Assembly: GCA_001599935.1 (NCBI GenBank)
Contig: BCIJ01000019.1
Location: 86,669-150,668, forward strand
Length of the DNA: 64,000 nt
Direction of reading: 5' to 3'
From: Holtermannia corniformis
Taxonomy: Eukaryota > Basidiomycota > Tremellomycetes > Holtermanniales
Below are positions 22,179-34,200 of this stretch, piece by piece. How positions within the stretch are numbered: the stretch's first letter is position 1; every line of letters starts with the position of its first letter. Below the pieces are notes generated by a model. The model did no database searches. It saw only the letters and a list, made by a program, of their open reading frames with translations, and had not been told where the DNA came from. Position numbers and translations under genes: made by a program.

Positions 22179-24636
22179 ATGTCGTCCCAGGATCCGTCCA
22201 CGCCGAATCCACAGCCGGACACGACGCCGTCGTCACCAGAGACGGCGCTCGAGACGCCCGCGGATGGGCCGGTCGTTGCAAGTCAACCAAGTAAGGAATC
22301 CAAGCGAGAGGCAGGGTCATCAGTCGACACGGAGGCAGAGACGTCGCCTGGCAAGCGGTATCGCGATGGGATGGATGAGAGCGAGAGCGAGGAATCTCAG
22401 CAACTGCCGAGCACGGAAGAGGTCGAGCGGATGCTGCAGCGTCTCAGTGTTCTGGACGCACATGGTGGACCGGTCGACGAGATGCGTAGAATGGTATGTG
22501 AAAAACTGAATCGAGCGTCCCGAGTTGACGATCCCACAGTTGAATCGAGTGCTGCCCCCGCTCCAACACCGCGTTCCCCTACTCCAACTCCAGCTCGAAG
22601 CACAGCGCGAGACGATCGCAAGCCTCCAGCAGAGCATCAAAGTCAGCACGCAAATGGCCAGACTTGAGCGGTACGTCGACGCGTTCCTTTCTTCACCTCG
22701 GGTCGAGATTGAAATCTTCTTCCCACGCAGCGATCGGCACTTGGCAGAAAAGCGCGCGTGGCAGGCCGAGACGCGGGCGCTGGCGCGCAAAGCACCGGCA
22801 CCGGCCCCGGCTCTCAGTGGGAACGGCGTGGCAGAGGGCAAGATGGTGAATGGCAAGCTGGAGTTGAGGGTCGGCTATCATCAGGAACTGGAGGCGGCCA
22901 ACAAGCGGCTCGAGATGGACAATATGCTCATGGCGCCGAGGGTGAGTTGCTGCTCTGAGATTGAGGCATGTCGCTGATGGCCCCAGCTGGCCGATACGCA
23001 ACAACAGATTGAATCACTCGTGACCGAGCTCCGGCACTTGCGCCCTCATGTCGTCTTTGGCCACCCGTCGCCAGCCCAAGGATCTACCTCGCGCTCACCG
23101 AAAAAGTCGCCAAAGTACCACCACACCATGGGCGATGCCAGGACCGAACACCTCTTGCTGGCCGCCAATCGGCTCCGCAAGCTCAGAGAATCTGATCCGA
23201 CCGTCGGCCTCGTGTCGATGGACGAACTCAAGATGCACAAGGTCGTCGGTCCGGAAGGTGGTCTGGGCTATTCAGAGGGTTATCCCGGGTATGAGAGTAT
23301 GGATGAGGAAGAGGCAGGAGAGCAGGCGGGGCCTGGCGCACGCAGACCGAGTCTAAGCAGTGCAAAGGGCAAAGCTAGGGTCCCGTCGAGAGGCGCTGCA
23401 AAAGGCAAGAAAGCGCGCAATGCGTCTGGCTCAAACCCGCTGTTGCCATACACGCCGCGTCAGCGGACGAAATCGACGGCGGCGGCATCGACCACCCCAC
23501 GTCCCCAGCCGCAGGCGACGCCGGGCGGCGGCGGCTTTGGCGATTTGCTACTAGCTGCTTCGATGGCGACGCGGCCAGCGACTCCAGATCACCTGCGCTC
23601 GACCTCGATCGCTGCTCCAGTCATGTCGGCCACTAGGAGCACGTCGGGCGCTCACTCGCACCATGACGGATACGACGTCGACAGCAGTCCAACGAAACGC
23701 CGTAGGGTGCATACCGCACCGGGAGGTCATGTAGCATGGACGCCTGGACACGACAACGACCTCGGATCCGACTATGCCTCGCCGCAGGGTGCAAGCGAGC
23801 CCTCGGCCTTCGATCTGCTCGTACAAGCCAGCACGCTTTCGAACTTTCCTGTCCCGAGCTCGGCCCGCTTTGGCGGCTTGATGGGTTCAGGCTCTGGCTC
23901 GCTTGAAGATGAAGACGACGCTCGCAGTATCTCAAACGCCAGCCATCATTCCGCGCTCGGACCGGCCATCTCGCTCCGCGCCAGTCCGCCCTCGGCTCAA
24001 GTCCAGGCTTCATCTTCCAGTTCGTTCCGGATCCCGGACACGCCAACGCAGCGCCCAGCAGCCACGACGTCGTCGATGCCTACCCCGGGCTTGACGCCGA
24101 AACCAGCAAAAGCTGCAACGGCGCAGACCAAGAAGACGCCGGGTGGGCGCGGTAGAGTCAAGGGCGAGCCTGTGCAGCAGCCAACGCCGATCCTGACGCC
24201 CGATGGCGGGTTTGCCAGTCCGGCCGGTGGCACGGTCCCGGGTCTGGGCAAATATGTGCACTTGACGAGCCAGATCCCACCGGGTAGGCAGCGAAGCCCA
24301 TACGTCAAGTGGACTGCAGAAGAGGTGTGTGCTGCTTGGCTGGCTGTGAGCGACAGTGCTGATCACCATTCGTCACAGGATGAGCTACTGGCCCGTGCCG
24401 TCGCGCTGCACGGCGAGAAATGGGACATGGTCTCCAAGGGTGTCCCGACGCGCTCCTACCATCAAGTACGGCAGCGCTGGCTGCGCAAGATGGGAGCGTT
24501 TGACAAGAAGCCGCCTTCGTCTAGCCTCGGTCTACAGCAAGTGGCGGCCATGAGCGACGAGACGGACGAAGACGAGCTCAGGGACCCGACGCCGACGCCT
24601 GTCAGTGCGGGTACTAAGAAGCGGGTTGGGCAATAG
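22179..24636 (+). CDS. SANT/Myb-domain protein with N-terminal coiled coil
   Basis: About 790 residues. An acidic Ser/Pro-rich N-terminus precedes a coiled coil (LLQLQLEAQRETIASLQQSI, then HQELEAANKRLEMD, TQQQIESLVTELRHL), followed by a long Ser/Ala/Pro/Gly-rich middle. A single Myb/SANT repeat lies near the C-terminus: VKWTAEEDELLARAV, GEKWDMVSKGVPTRS, VRQRWLRKMG, with tryptophans spaced as in Myb repeats. An intron at about 24325-24379 lies inside that repeat. A 60-nt segment at 22671-22730 has a good GTACGT donor and a pyrimidine-rich CAG acceptor, yet it is a multiple of three and contains no stop, so it may or may not be spliced. Likely nuclear and DNA- or chromatin-associated; I do not recognise a specific orthologue. 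Confidence 0.75.
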
Positions 24637-24984
24637 AATGCTTGTAGTGTAGTATTGTGAATGCAAGGGTTGTATATGGTGTACTCGCAGAAGGAAAGGA
24701 CGGTGGATCGTTGATCAACGTCAGATGGATCGCCGCCGCATTGTTCGGTGCATGCTGCCAAGCCAAGGAATGCTTCGGCGACGAGACCGTTCCCATCCGA
24801 CACGTTGACAAGGGTTGCATAGGCGTATCAACCGCGTTCTCGCGACCAGTGGTGACATCGCAGACGTGAAAAAGGAGGTGGTGCGTACCGAGCTTTACCG
24901 CAGGCGTTCGAGCTCCGCTGATGTTGGCTTATCTCGCTCGCAGCCTATTTCACACTGCAAACGTCGCGTCACTCAGATCATAAC
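24637..24984. promoter_or_regulatory. Spacer before GH16 gene
   Basis: 348 bases holding the 3' end region of the SANT gene and the promoter of the GH16 gene. No coding exon or recognisable motif beyond ordinary sequence is seen. Confidence 0.3.
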
Positions 24985-27016
24985 ATGAGAGCGCTAGATA
25001 GCATCCTGGCGTGCGCACTCGTGCTCATCAGCACACACGTCTGTGCGGCACCAGGCGACTTGTCAGAGTTGGACAAGAGGGCGCCGGAATACCAGCTACA
25101 GATTGAGTATTCTGGACAAACGTTCTTTGATGGGTCGGTCTTTGCACTTTTCTACAGAGGTGAACGGTCATCACTGACGCATAGTCTGCAGCTGGAACTT
25201 CTTCTCGGAACCGGGTGAGCGCGGACGTATCGATGCTTGACGCGGCTGACGAGGTCTGGGTGCTGCAGACCCCAGCCATGGCTGTGAGCTTGGCCACTGT
25301 GCGTCTGGTAGCTGACGCTGACTTTACTGCTCAGCCGTCACGTATGTCATGTCTGGTATCGGCACACGTCTGATCGTTGACGCGCGCAGTTATGTCACTC
25401 GCGAACGTGCTTTTTCAGATGGGCTAGCGTTCTGGACGCAAGATGGCATCCCAGGTATCCAGGTTTGTCGCATGCTGGCAAGGATCCCGCAGGATTCGGC
25501 TGACGGCTGCAGGCTGAACACTTTTCAACAATCCCGGTCGGCGCGCCTCGCAACTCTGTCCGGATCCACTCGAAAGCGTTGTTCTCTGGTGGTCTGTTCA
25601 TCATCGATGTCCCGATCTGGCCGTTCGGGTGTGGTGTGTGGGCAGCGGTGAGTAGGTCGGGGTACTGTGCGAGGCGAGGCTGACTGCGGCTAGTTTTGGA
25701 CTTTGGGCTATGACGAGGAGTGGCCGCGCGCGGTTAGTGCATTTTTCGGCGCAGTGGACTACTGACGGGCGTTGAAACAGGGCGAGATCGACATCATTGT
25801 CAGTGCGCTTGCTCTTCGTACCTTCAGTACTGACGATCTGGCAGGAGAGTGTGCATGATCGCCATCGCAAGTGAGTGCGGTCAGTCGCCACGAGGTACAC
25901 GACTGACGCAGCCGCCCAGCCAAGTCACCATGTGCGCTTGACATGAATCTCCGCGGCGAAAGGCCAGACTGACGAGAGACAGCCACACGCTCCCCGGCTG
26001 CATTTTCAACACAAGTCAAGGGCTCTTTACAGGCAGTCTCGGGGTAAGCCATGCAGCTCATCTTCCATGCGCCTCGTTGACAATCCCAGAACACCAATTG
26101 CGACTCGACGACAGGTGAGCAGCGCGTCTCCACCGCAGATGGTTCTCATGCAACAAAGGCGGATCCGGATGCGGAACAATCTCAGCATCCAATGCATCCT
26201 ACGGCGCAGGCTTCAATGCTGCTCGTGGCGGCGTCTTTGCCATGCAGTGGGACGGCAATGGGATCAAAGTCTGTGAGTCGCACGGTGAGACCTCTTCGAC
26301 CCGCGCTGAGTCTCGTAGGGGATTGGGTTCGAGACCTCGTACCGAAGGAGTCAGTAGAATCGGGCCTGGTCCATGATGCGTCTGATCCACCATAGTGTCG
26401 ATGACGGCAAGCCAACGCCCGAGACTTGTGTGTCCAATGGTTGCATGCCCTATTAGTGCTCACTGGCTTCAGGGGGTCTACCGATGGCCGCATTCGAGGC
26501 TTCGACATGTGACCCGTTCACCTACTTCAAGCAGCAGCAGCTAGTGCTGAATGTCAATCTCTGTGGTAAGTGGCCACTTCAGTCGGTAGTAGCGATTGAC
26601 TCGAGTGCCGTAGGTGATTGGGCCGGTGGGACGTATGTCGGTGAGTTTATGGGTCTACGTCTGTCCTTGAATGTTGAAGCGATTGCTATGTAGCCGAGGG
26701 TTGCCCTGGTACCTGCGCCGAGCGTATCGCCGATCCCGCAAGTCCCGCTTGCTGTCCTACCATGACGCGCTGACTCTGCCAGGCGAACCTCATCAATACG
26801 GTCCTCCTCGTCAACTACATCCGCGTCTTCCAGCTTGGCGACTCGACCAGCTTGCCCGAAGCTGAGCCGCTAGGACAAACAGACGTGGCGCTGAATGGCG
26901 GTGCCGGCGGACCAGTCGGTCGCAACGATACCAACACCGGAGGCGCTTCTCCCACGATCAAGCCAATCGCAGCCATTCTCGTCCCCGTTGCCGCGGTCGC
27001 ATGGTTGCTCAAGTGA
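24985..27016 (+). CDS. Secreted GH16 glycoside hydrolase, probably GPI-anchored
   Basis: A laminarinase/transglycosylase-type GH16 enzyme acting on beta-1,3(4)-glucans outside the cell. It starts with a signal peptide (ILACALVLISTHVCA), then YQLQIEYSGQTFFDGWNFFSEP, DPSHGSVTYVTRERA, SGGLFIIDVPIWPFGCGVWAAFWTLG, the catalytic GEIDIIE motif (E-x-D-x2-E), NQVTIHTLPGC and a C-terminal CDPFTYFKQQQ, NLCGDWAGG block. The last exon ends in a Gly/Asn/Thr-rich stem and a hydrophobic tail (AAILVPVAAVAWLLK), as in GPI-anchor signals. At least ten introns cut it; internal exons of 23, 15, 18, 26 and 12 nt occur at 25192-25214, 25269-25283, 25781-25798, 25845-25870 and 25920-25931. The 18-nt exon encodes GEIDII of the active site. 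Splicing near 26275-26410 could not be fixed. Confidence 0.85.
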
Positions 27017-27260
27017 ACAGACGAGAAACGATGGGGCAAGAGCGACCGGTGTATAGACTTTACGAACACGAACGAGTAACATATGCAATGATCATGACAG
27101 TATCTCTTTACCCGAACCGCGATTGACTGAGCCCGTTGGCAAGCATGGCCGTTGCGGATGGTACGGCCGGGACGGGCGGCAACCCTCGGTTCTCGCGCGA
27201 GACTTGGAATGGATCCCGGAGCGAGCCAGTCCGATTCCGGTACTCGTCGCTGAGCGTTCG

Positions 27261-28862
27261 TCAGCACACGCAGCGTAACTGCAGATCAGAGGGGACTTGC
27301 CGGAATTGATCGCGCAAGGCAGCAAGAGACGACTCGAGAGCAGCGAGACGACCAGCAAGGTGTACGATCAGGTTTTGGTGCGCTTGCACGGTACTTGTGA
27401 CCGCTACGAGGTCTTCAGCTGGCTGTCAAGTGTCCATCGTGTACAGAGCTCACCCTGTGGTGTGTGCGCTGGGTTCTCCTTGACCAAGGACCGCAGCAAC
27501 CCCTCGATTTGCTGATATAGCCCGTCAACACCTGCCAAGCGCACGCTGTGGCTCGTGTTACTCACATCCAAGGATTTCCGGTAGCGTATGACCCGTTCCC
27601 GCATCGAGTCTGACACGCGCGAGAAGAATCTGAATCTCGTCAGGCGTACCCTCGGGTTGAAACGAGGCTACAAACTCATAGGGAAAGTCGCGATGACTAG
27701 CACGGAAGGACGAGGCGGTCGGTTGTTGCGTTCGTGACATCTACGGGCCAGCTCAGTCTCGATGCAGCAGCGTAATGAAGGCAAACCTACCAAGTAGCCT
27801 TCAAAGATCTCGCGCGTCTTGATCATGTCTGCCTCTTCCTGGGCCATCTTGCCCTTGAGCGACGTTACGAACAGCGTGAGCGAGCTCAGCGTATGCTTGA
27901 CGGCTGCGTAGTCCTGGTTGGAGTATCAGCACGGAGATGTCCACGGCCGTCAACCCACATCCTGCGCCACGCTGACGGCCGCTTTGGTTCGGTTGATCTC
28001 TTGACCGAGCCCAGCAGTGTTGAGGCCGGCGCCGAGAGCCTTTTTCTGGTTGATCCACGAGCTGTACAGTCTGTCAGCGACCTTGGTCTCTTCGCCGCCA
28101 AGAGCTACAGACTCGATCCCCTCGATGTATTTTTGCTGCTGCTCTCCGAGCTCTGCAAACTTTTGCGACTTGAGCGGTTGCTGCTGCTGCTGTTGGTGCG
28201 AGCTTTGAAGAGGTAGGAGAGAGCCAGAGGGAGCGGCTTGGGGCTGTTGCTGCTGCTGACCGCTGAAGAGAGAGGTCTGCTGCGGTTGCTGTTGGCCAAA
28301 GAGCCCTCCTGCTTGGGCGGGCTGTTGCCCTTGTTGCGGTTGCTGCTGCTGCTGACCACCAAAGAGCCCTCCGCCTGTAGTACTACCCCCAAACAAGCCG
28401 CCCGTCGTGCCCGATGCTGGGGCCGCTGGCTTGGCACCGAAGAGTGAGCTGCCGCCGCCAAAGAGTCCGCCTGGTTGACCCGTCTGACCCGCCGGCTGTG
28501 GCTGTTGCTGCTGTCCACCGAACAGCGATGTCGAGGCCTGCTGCTGGGGCTGCTGTGCTCCGAAAAGGCCACCTGAAGCAGGCTGCTGTTGTTGCTGCTG
28601 ACCTCCGAACAGTCCACCAGGCTGTTGCTGTGCTTGCTGGCCTCCAAACAGCCCTGTACTCGCGGCAGCCGGCTGAGCAGCTGGTGTACCACCGAAAGAG
28701 AATGTCGGAGCTGGTGCAGGCGCTGGCGTGCCCGGGTTGACCGAGATGGATGGTGCAGCCGGAGTGGACGTGCTGCCGAACGGCTTGAAGCTGCGATTGT
28801 CAGTCACGCTGGCTCATCCGACCTGCGAGCCATCGCACGTACGAGCTAGTGGACCCAAACAT
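27261..28862 (-). CDS. FG nucleoporin, Nup49/Nup58-like
   Basis: Component of the nuclear pore central channel. A short first exon (from ATG 28862, MFGSTSS) is joined by an intron ending CTGACAATCGCAG to a large exon with about a dozen GLFG-type repeats (GLFGGQ, SLFGGQ, GGLFGAQ) separated by poly-Gln. Next comes a predominantly helical C-terminal region: KSQKFAELGEQQQKYIEGIES, EETKVADRLYSSWINQKKA, YAAVKHTLSSLTLFVTSLKG, GVDGLYQQIEGLLRSLVKE and HLAGRLAALESSLAALRDQF, consistent with the coiled-coil segment that binds Nsp1/Nup54-type partners. GLFG-rich head plus short coiled-coil tail points to Nup49/Nup58. The last exon was followed to TGA at 27261-27263, but a further terminal intron is possible. 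The glutamine codons make a CAG-rich tract at about 28180-28640. Confidence 0.75.
28180..28640 (-). repeat. GLFG/poly-Gln coding repeat tract
   Basis: Imperfect tandem repeats coding for GLFG-type units separated by glutamine runs inside the nucleoporin gene. On the plus strand they appear as GCTGTTGCTGCTG-like strings. They are part of the protein's function, not a stand-alone satellite. Confidence 0.8.
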
Positions 28863-29139
28863 GCTGCCTAGAGAGCTGCTGTGATGGCACAATGCTCGTG
28901 GATGCTACCCAAGACTGGTTGGTGCGGTATCAAACCCAGGTGGTTTGTTCTCCACTCCTGAGCTCGATCGCTTGCTCTTTGTTTGTCTCGTCGTGGTCTG
29001 CATATCGCCTCTCGAAACGTAGAGAACAGTCGCGTACAAGATCCCAGAGGCCGTCTGAGGGTGCTGGGCAGCGGACCGGGCCGTGACAAAGTCAAGAGGT
29101 CATACATTACGACCGAGGACTGCACCGGTGTTTGCCAGC

Positions 29140-30511
29140 ATGTCGAGTGACCTTGATCGGTGAGTTGGATTCATATCGGCAATACCACCCAAGCATCATG
29201 CAGGTCGTCCTCGGCGCCTACAATGCGGACAACGAAAGAAACCCTCCGGTTCTCCATGTCACCACCAACAGCGAGCCGAGCTGACGTGGGTATGCAGGCA
29301 AATAGAGCAGCTCAAGCGATGCGAGATCATCTCCGAGGCGCAGGTCAAAGACCTGTGTATGAAAGCTAGGGAGATCTTGATGGAGGAGGGCAACGTGCAA
29401 TACGTCGACAGCCCGGTCACAGTGAGTTGGTTGGCGTGGAGCAATCGGCTGGCGACCTGCCAGACTTGTGACTGCCTTGTTGTACATGCTGACTGATGAT
29501 AGATATGTGGCGATATCCATGGCCAGTTCTTCGACTTGATGGAGCTGTTCAGAGTCGGCGGGCACTGTCCAGAGACAAACTACCTGTTCATGGGTACGTC
29601 CCCGTCTCTGTCAAGCCAACCAAGGCTGACAGCCTCAGGCGACTTTGTCGATCGCGGCTTCTACTCTGTCGAGACGTTTCTGCTCCTACTCGTCCTCAAA
29701 GTCCGGTATCCAGATCGGATCACCCTGATCCGAGGCAACCACGAGTCACGGCAGATCACCCAAGTCTATGGGTTCTACGACGAGTGCCAGCGAAAGTACG
29801 GGAGCAGTAACGTCTGGCGCTATTGCTGCGAGGTGTTTGACTACCTGAGCTTGGGCGCGGTCGTGGACGGTCGAGTGTTTTGTGTGCATGGAGGGCTGAG
29901 TCCGGCTGTAGGCGCGTTGGATCAAGTGAGTGAGACGTGTGTCACGGCTTTGCTGATATGTCAAGATCCGGGTAATCGATCGGAAACAAGAGGTACCGCA
30001 TGATGGCCCAATGTGTGACTTGCTCTGGTCAGATCCAGACGGTCCGTCGCTCCACCTCTGCGTGCGCCCACTGACCCCGTGGCAGACATCAACGGCTGGG
30101 GCATCTCTCCACGAGGCGCAGGCTTTCTGTTTGGTGCCGACGTCGTCCGCCAGTTTGCGCACGTCAACGACCTCGAACTCGTCGCGCGCGCCCACCAGCT
30201 CGTGATGGAAGGCTACAAGCTCATGTTTGATCGCAAGATTGTGACCGTCTGGAGCGCACCCAATTACTGCTACCGGTCCGTCCACGCTCAATTCCCAGCA
30301 ATAGCTGATACGAATCGCGATAGGTGCGGAAACGTAGCGAGCATCCTCGAACTGGACGAGAACCTGCGGCAAGAGTATAAAGTGTTTGAGAGTGCGCCGC
30401 AAGACGCACGCGCGGTCCCGGCCAAACGGCCATTACCAGAATACTGTGCGTAGCTTTGAGTCTACGTGTGCGTGGCTGTGAGCTGATGTCGCTCGGCGTA
30501 CAGTCCTGTGA
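29140..30511 (+). CDS. PPH3: Serine/threonine protein phosphatase 4 catalytic subunit
   Basis: PP2A-family phosphatase (PP4C; yeast Pph3), which dephosphorylates DNA-damage checkpoint targets such as H2A(X) and Rad53-type kinases in complex with R2/R3 subunits. The exon-joined protein begins [18 protein letters not shown] and shows [86 protein letters not shown] and [13 protein letters not shown]: all metal and active-site residues are present. [16 protein letters not shown] and a DLDRQIEQL start favour PP4 over PP2A or PP6. The last intron (30446-30503) leaves an 8-base coding piece (30504-30511) that completes Tyr-Phe-Leu-stop, the conserved tail methylated on Leu. The first exon (29140-29159) is also only 20 nt. 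Confidence 0.93.
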
Positions 30512-31209
30512 GACGAGTGTACGTATGTGGGGCTTGTATGAGACAGGTGTGCTTGGGATCGCAGAGATGCATTGCATGCAACGGTACCGGGAGCCAGCGT
30601 CCTCACGGTGCAGGGTACGATTAGGCAATAGCATGCTTTGTAGCTAAGCGGGATGCGACGGGCCAAGCGTCACCAACTGCCACTGGCAAAGTCATGTGAC
30701 GCCGCACACCAAATTTCGTCTCCTTCACCCTCTTGCTCTCTCCAACATCCACTTCGCCTCGTCTCTTCCGACTGGTGAGTACTGCACCTCTTGCACACAG
30801 CGTCCCCAGGGACGATAAATCATCCACCGTTCGGTGCCCAGCCCAGGGGTCCATACAAGGCTCAGGCCGCGGCATCTCCTCCGCGCCATCGTCTTGATGT
30901 GTGCGGGCTCTCGAGGGGTCGCGGCCGAGACTGGGCGAGGGGGGACCCTTTTTCATAGTTACACTGAGGGGACGCTGTGCTGCTGATTGTTTCCATGCTT
31001 GGATTGTGGAAACGATGCTGACGAGCGCTCTAGAAGCTGTTTGCGTTGCGTAGTTGTCCATCGGATGCATTGCTGCATCCCCTCTTGACCCAATGAAAGC
31101 ACGATCACTACTGTACTTTACCCGACGCAGACGCAGGCTTCGGGCCGGTCGCGATTGCATGCCAAAGCAAGCACGAGCTGTTTGAAAGATGATACCGCTG
31201 GCCCGTCCA
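30512..31209. other. Spacer with promoter-like and structured sequence, possible non-coding RNA
   Basis: Nearly 700 bases between two convergent genes, longer than the other tail-to-tail gaps here (about 40-135 bases). From about 30700 a pyrimidine-rich run resembling a fungal transcription start leads to a donor-like GGTGAGTAC at about 30775, and a strong stem-loop lies at 30986-31016. No protein frame with resemblance exists on either strand. A spliced non-coding transcript on the plus strand is a possibility only. Confidence 0.3.
30986..31016 (+). other. Stem-loop, 10-bp stem
   Basis: ATTGTTTCCA (30986-30995) pairs with TGGAAACGAT (31007-31016) over ten positions with one G-U wobble in RNA, around an 11-base loop. 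It could be part of a small RNA or a terminator-like structure. I could not match it to a known RNA family. Confidence 0.4.
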
Positions 31210-34200
31210 TCACCCCCAATAACCCGGTTCTTGCGGCCCAAAATGCGAATTGGACCTTGCGAGTGCGTTGGGCGGTTGTTGCTGTGACCAGCTCTCAAAC
31301 TGCTGTTGCGGGTACTGACCGATCCCGTACTGTGGATCGTAGGGACCAGGCGCGAAGCCGCCGTAGAGCTGTTGACCGCCGGGATGACCGTACGGTCCTG
31401 GAGGCAGGTAGGCTGGCTGCGCCTGCATCGGCGGTGGAACACTCGGCAGAGCGGGTGGGTTCAAGCCGTTGAGTTGGTGCGAGAGGTACGGCTGTGCCAG
31501 TGCGGACGGGTGCGAAGTCGGTGTCTGGACTTGGTGGGATGTCGGTGCCGGGGCCAGTTGGTCGTACACTGGCGCTTCGGCAGCCCAAGGGTTTGGCTTG
31601 CTCTGCGCACGGGTCAAGTCGGCGTGGTTTTCTTGGCCGACAGACCAAATGCTGCCGTTCCCACTCAGGGCGTCACCGCCGAAAAGCAGGGAAGGCGAAG
31701 GGCCCGGCGGCGAGACATGCTTGGACGCAGTAGTCGTCGGCGTCAATGGCGCGCGAGGGGTAGTGAGCACCAGACTGTGCAGTAGATCTTGGGCCGTGCC
31801 CGAGGCTGTGCGAGTGAACCCTCGACCAGAGGTCGACGTCTCGAGACGGTGAGGGCTCCCATACGAGTCGAAAGCACTAGCGCCGACTGGGCCGGACACG
31901 GGTCTTGGCTCAGTGTCAGCGCTTGATCCAGCAGGACGCAAGAGGGACGGACCGTCGTTGCCACACAATCTGCTCCTCGTCATCTTCATCACCCTCTCGG
32001 ACCTCGTCATCATCCACACTGCTCCCGTCCGCGAGCGTAGCCCGCATCGCCAGATTGACCGGATCATCCTCCGTCTCGGTACTGACCGAGGCCAGCTCGT
32101 GCTCGTCATCGTCTTTGACGAGCTGCAGGCCGGCGGCAAACACATCGCCTTGACTAATGTCGCTTGCCGGGCGGACGACAAATTGGTGGTTGCGCACAGT
32201 GATGCCCGTGTGCTATGGCGGATCAGTAGCGTTCGCAAAAGTACGCGCTTGGACTGACCTCGGTCTGAGCCAGCAGCTTGCCATCCACGAGCAAATCGGC
32301 AATACGCATCAACTGCTCTTCATTCGGATGCGCGTCTTTGCGTTCTCCCTCCATCTCACCATCCGCATCTACCTCGGTCCCACGCCCCGTCGGCTCCATG
32401 ACACCGCGCTTCAACGGCGTGAACCCGCGCATGTCGACGTCCTCTTCCAGAGGCTCGTTCAGTGACGGCAAGCGCGCGATCGGGAACACTGCCTGGGCGC
32501 GGTTCAGAAAACGACTGTATGCCGTCCAGAAGCGATCCAGCTGCGTCGCCAGACCAGGTGTCGACGGTGCCACGGCGTTACGAATCAGATACTCGAGGTT
32601 GGACTTGATCCATTTCGAAAAGATGCGGAGCGAGGGCAGCAGGCGGCGGAGGACGGCCGAGATGTTTTGCGCGAGATGGCGCGGTGAGGTCGAGGGGGAT
32701 CCAGAGCCGAGCGAGGACGGGGCCTCGACGAGGGAAGACGCCATGGAGCGACCTTCGGTACTGGGCTTGCGGTCGAGCGCGCCAGGGACGTCGTACTCGT
32801 CTTCGTCGTCGACTAGGGCCGAGCCGCTCAGCGCCGACGGCTGACCGTTGTCGAGCGCATCACAAGCGTCTTGCGAGAGCGTCTGCGATACTTCGTCGGC
32901 TGCCAAGTCGAGCAAGACGGTGACCAAGCCCAGCAGGAACTCGAGCGCAGGCGCTTCAGAGTCGAGTTTCTTGGTCGGGCGCTGCTGGCCGTCGGTGGTT
33001 CCTGCCGATTGCTGACAGAGCCGAGCCTGCCAGTGAGCGCCAATGGCCATGACAATAGACTTTACGATGATCTCGGATGGGAGCTGACGCGCAGCGAGCA
33101 GTGTACGGAACGACTCGAGGGTCGTAGCCGTCAGCGTCGGCATGTGCGATGTACTAGCCGACAGTCAGCTCGTGTCGCCATACGAGGCAGCCAGCTCACC
33201 TAGCGCGCAGTGAGAGGATGGCGAGGATGATGACGAGATCCTTCTTGTAGTGCGCATCCGGCGTCAGCACGATCGATCCATCTTCGCCCGCGGCCGTCTC
33301 GCCATGCCGTTCGGCACGCCACTTGTCAAATGCACGCCTGAGAGCGCGGTCGAGGTTGGCTTCTGCGCCAGGAAACGGTTGCGGGACGGCCAAGGAGCGA
33401 TAGTAGTGATACACGCAGAGAAAGTTGTCGGGCATGTAGGTCGAGATGACGGCGAGCTGGTTGGACGGTGCGCCTGTGCTGGTCAGCATCTAGCGAGTGG
33501 GATCATGTACTCGACTGACCGTTATCTGGGATCAAGCCTCTAGCGACCTCGTAAAACGTTTGAGCGTTTGCAAACCTGTCGGTCGAGCCGCGGTCCCTGC
33601 CCTGCCTGCGCTCCTTGTCGCTGTACTGCTCCTTGTAGCGCTCAATGTCGCCGAGACAGATCATGCCCTTGTGCACGAGCGCGAGCTTCTTGACCGTGTC
33701 GTCGATCGACATGTCGGGTGCGAGCCCCTGCTCTGGCCCGCCGTCATTCTCTGCCGGGACGGGGATGGCGACCAAGTTGAGAAACGGGTAGGTGAGAGCT
33801 TGCAGTCTGAAGAACGCGACCAAGCGAGAGATCAGGTTGCGGTAGAACGAGTCTTCTGAACCGAGAGCCTGGCGAAAGCGCGTGAGCACTTTACGGAGCT
33901 CGACCGGCCCAGAGTCGCGACCGCCTGAACGGGCGTTGGGTCCATGCAGGTTGATCCTGGCTTCGATCCGGGCAATGTGCTCGCGGTAGGCGCCAATGAG
34001 CGTGTACGACGTGTCGAGCCAGAGCGGATCAATCGTCTGCGCATACGTGCTGAGCGGGTGCGAGAACATTGCGGTCAGGTAGAAGTTGCGTGCTCTGAGA
34101 TTGATCGGATCAGCACCAGTCGTGGCCAGTGAGCACTCACTTTTGCCGCGTAAAGTCGATATCGGTACTCCATGGCGGTCTCTCCTTGAGCAACGCCTTG

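Noticed and set aside
28180..28640. Possible CAG/CTG microsatellite
   Set aside because: It is the coding FG/poly-Gln part of a nucleoporin with intact frame, so it is not an independent repeat.
30621..31442. 273-codon minus-strand open frame
   Set aside because: It overlaps the 3' end of the SMG7-like gene in another frame; composition is Arg/Ser-rich as in GC-rich shadow frames and there is no family pattern.
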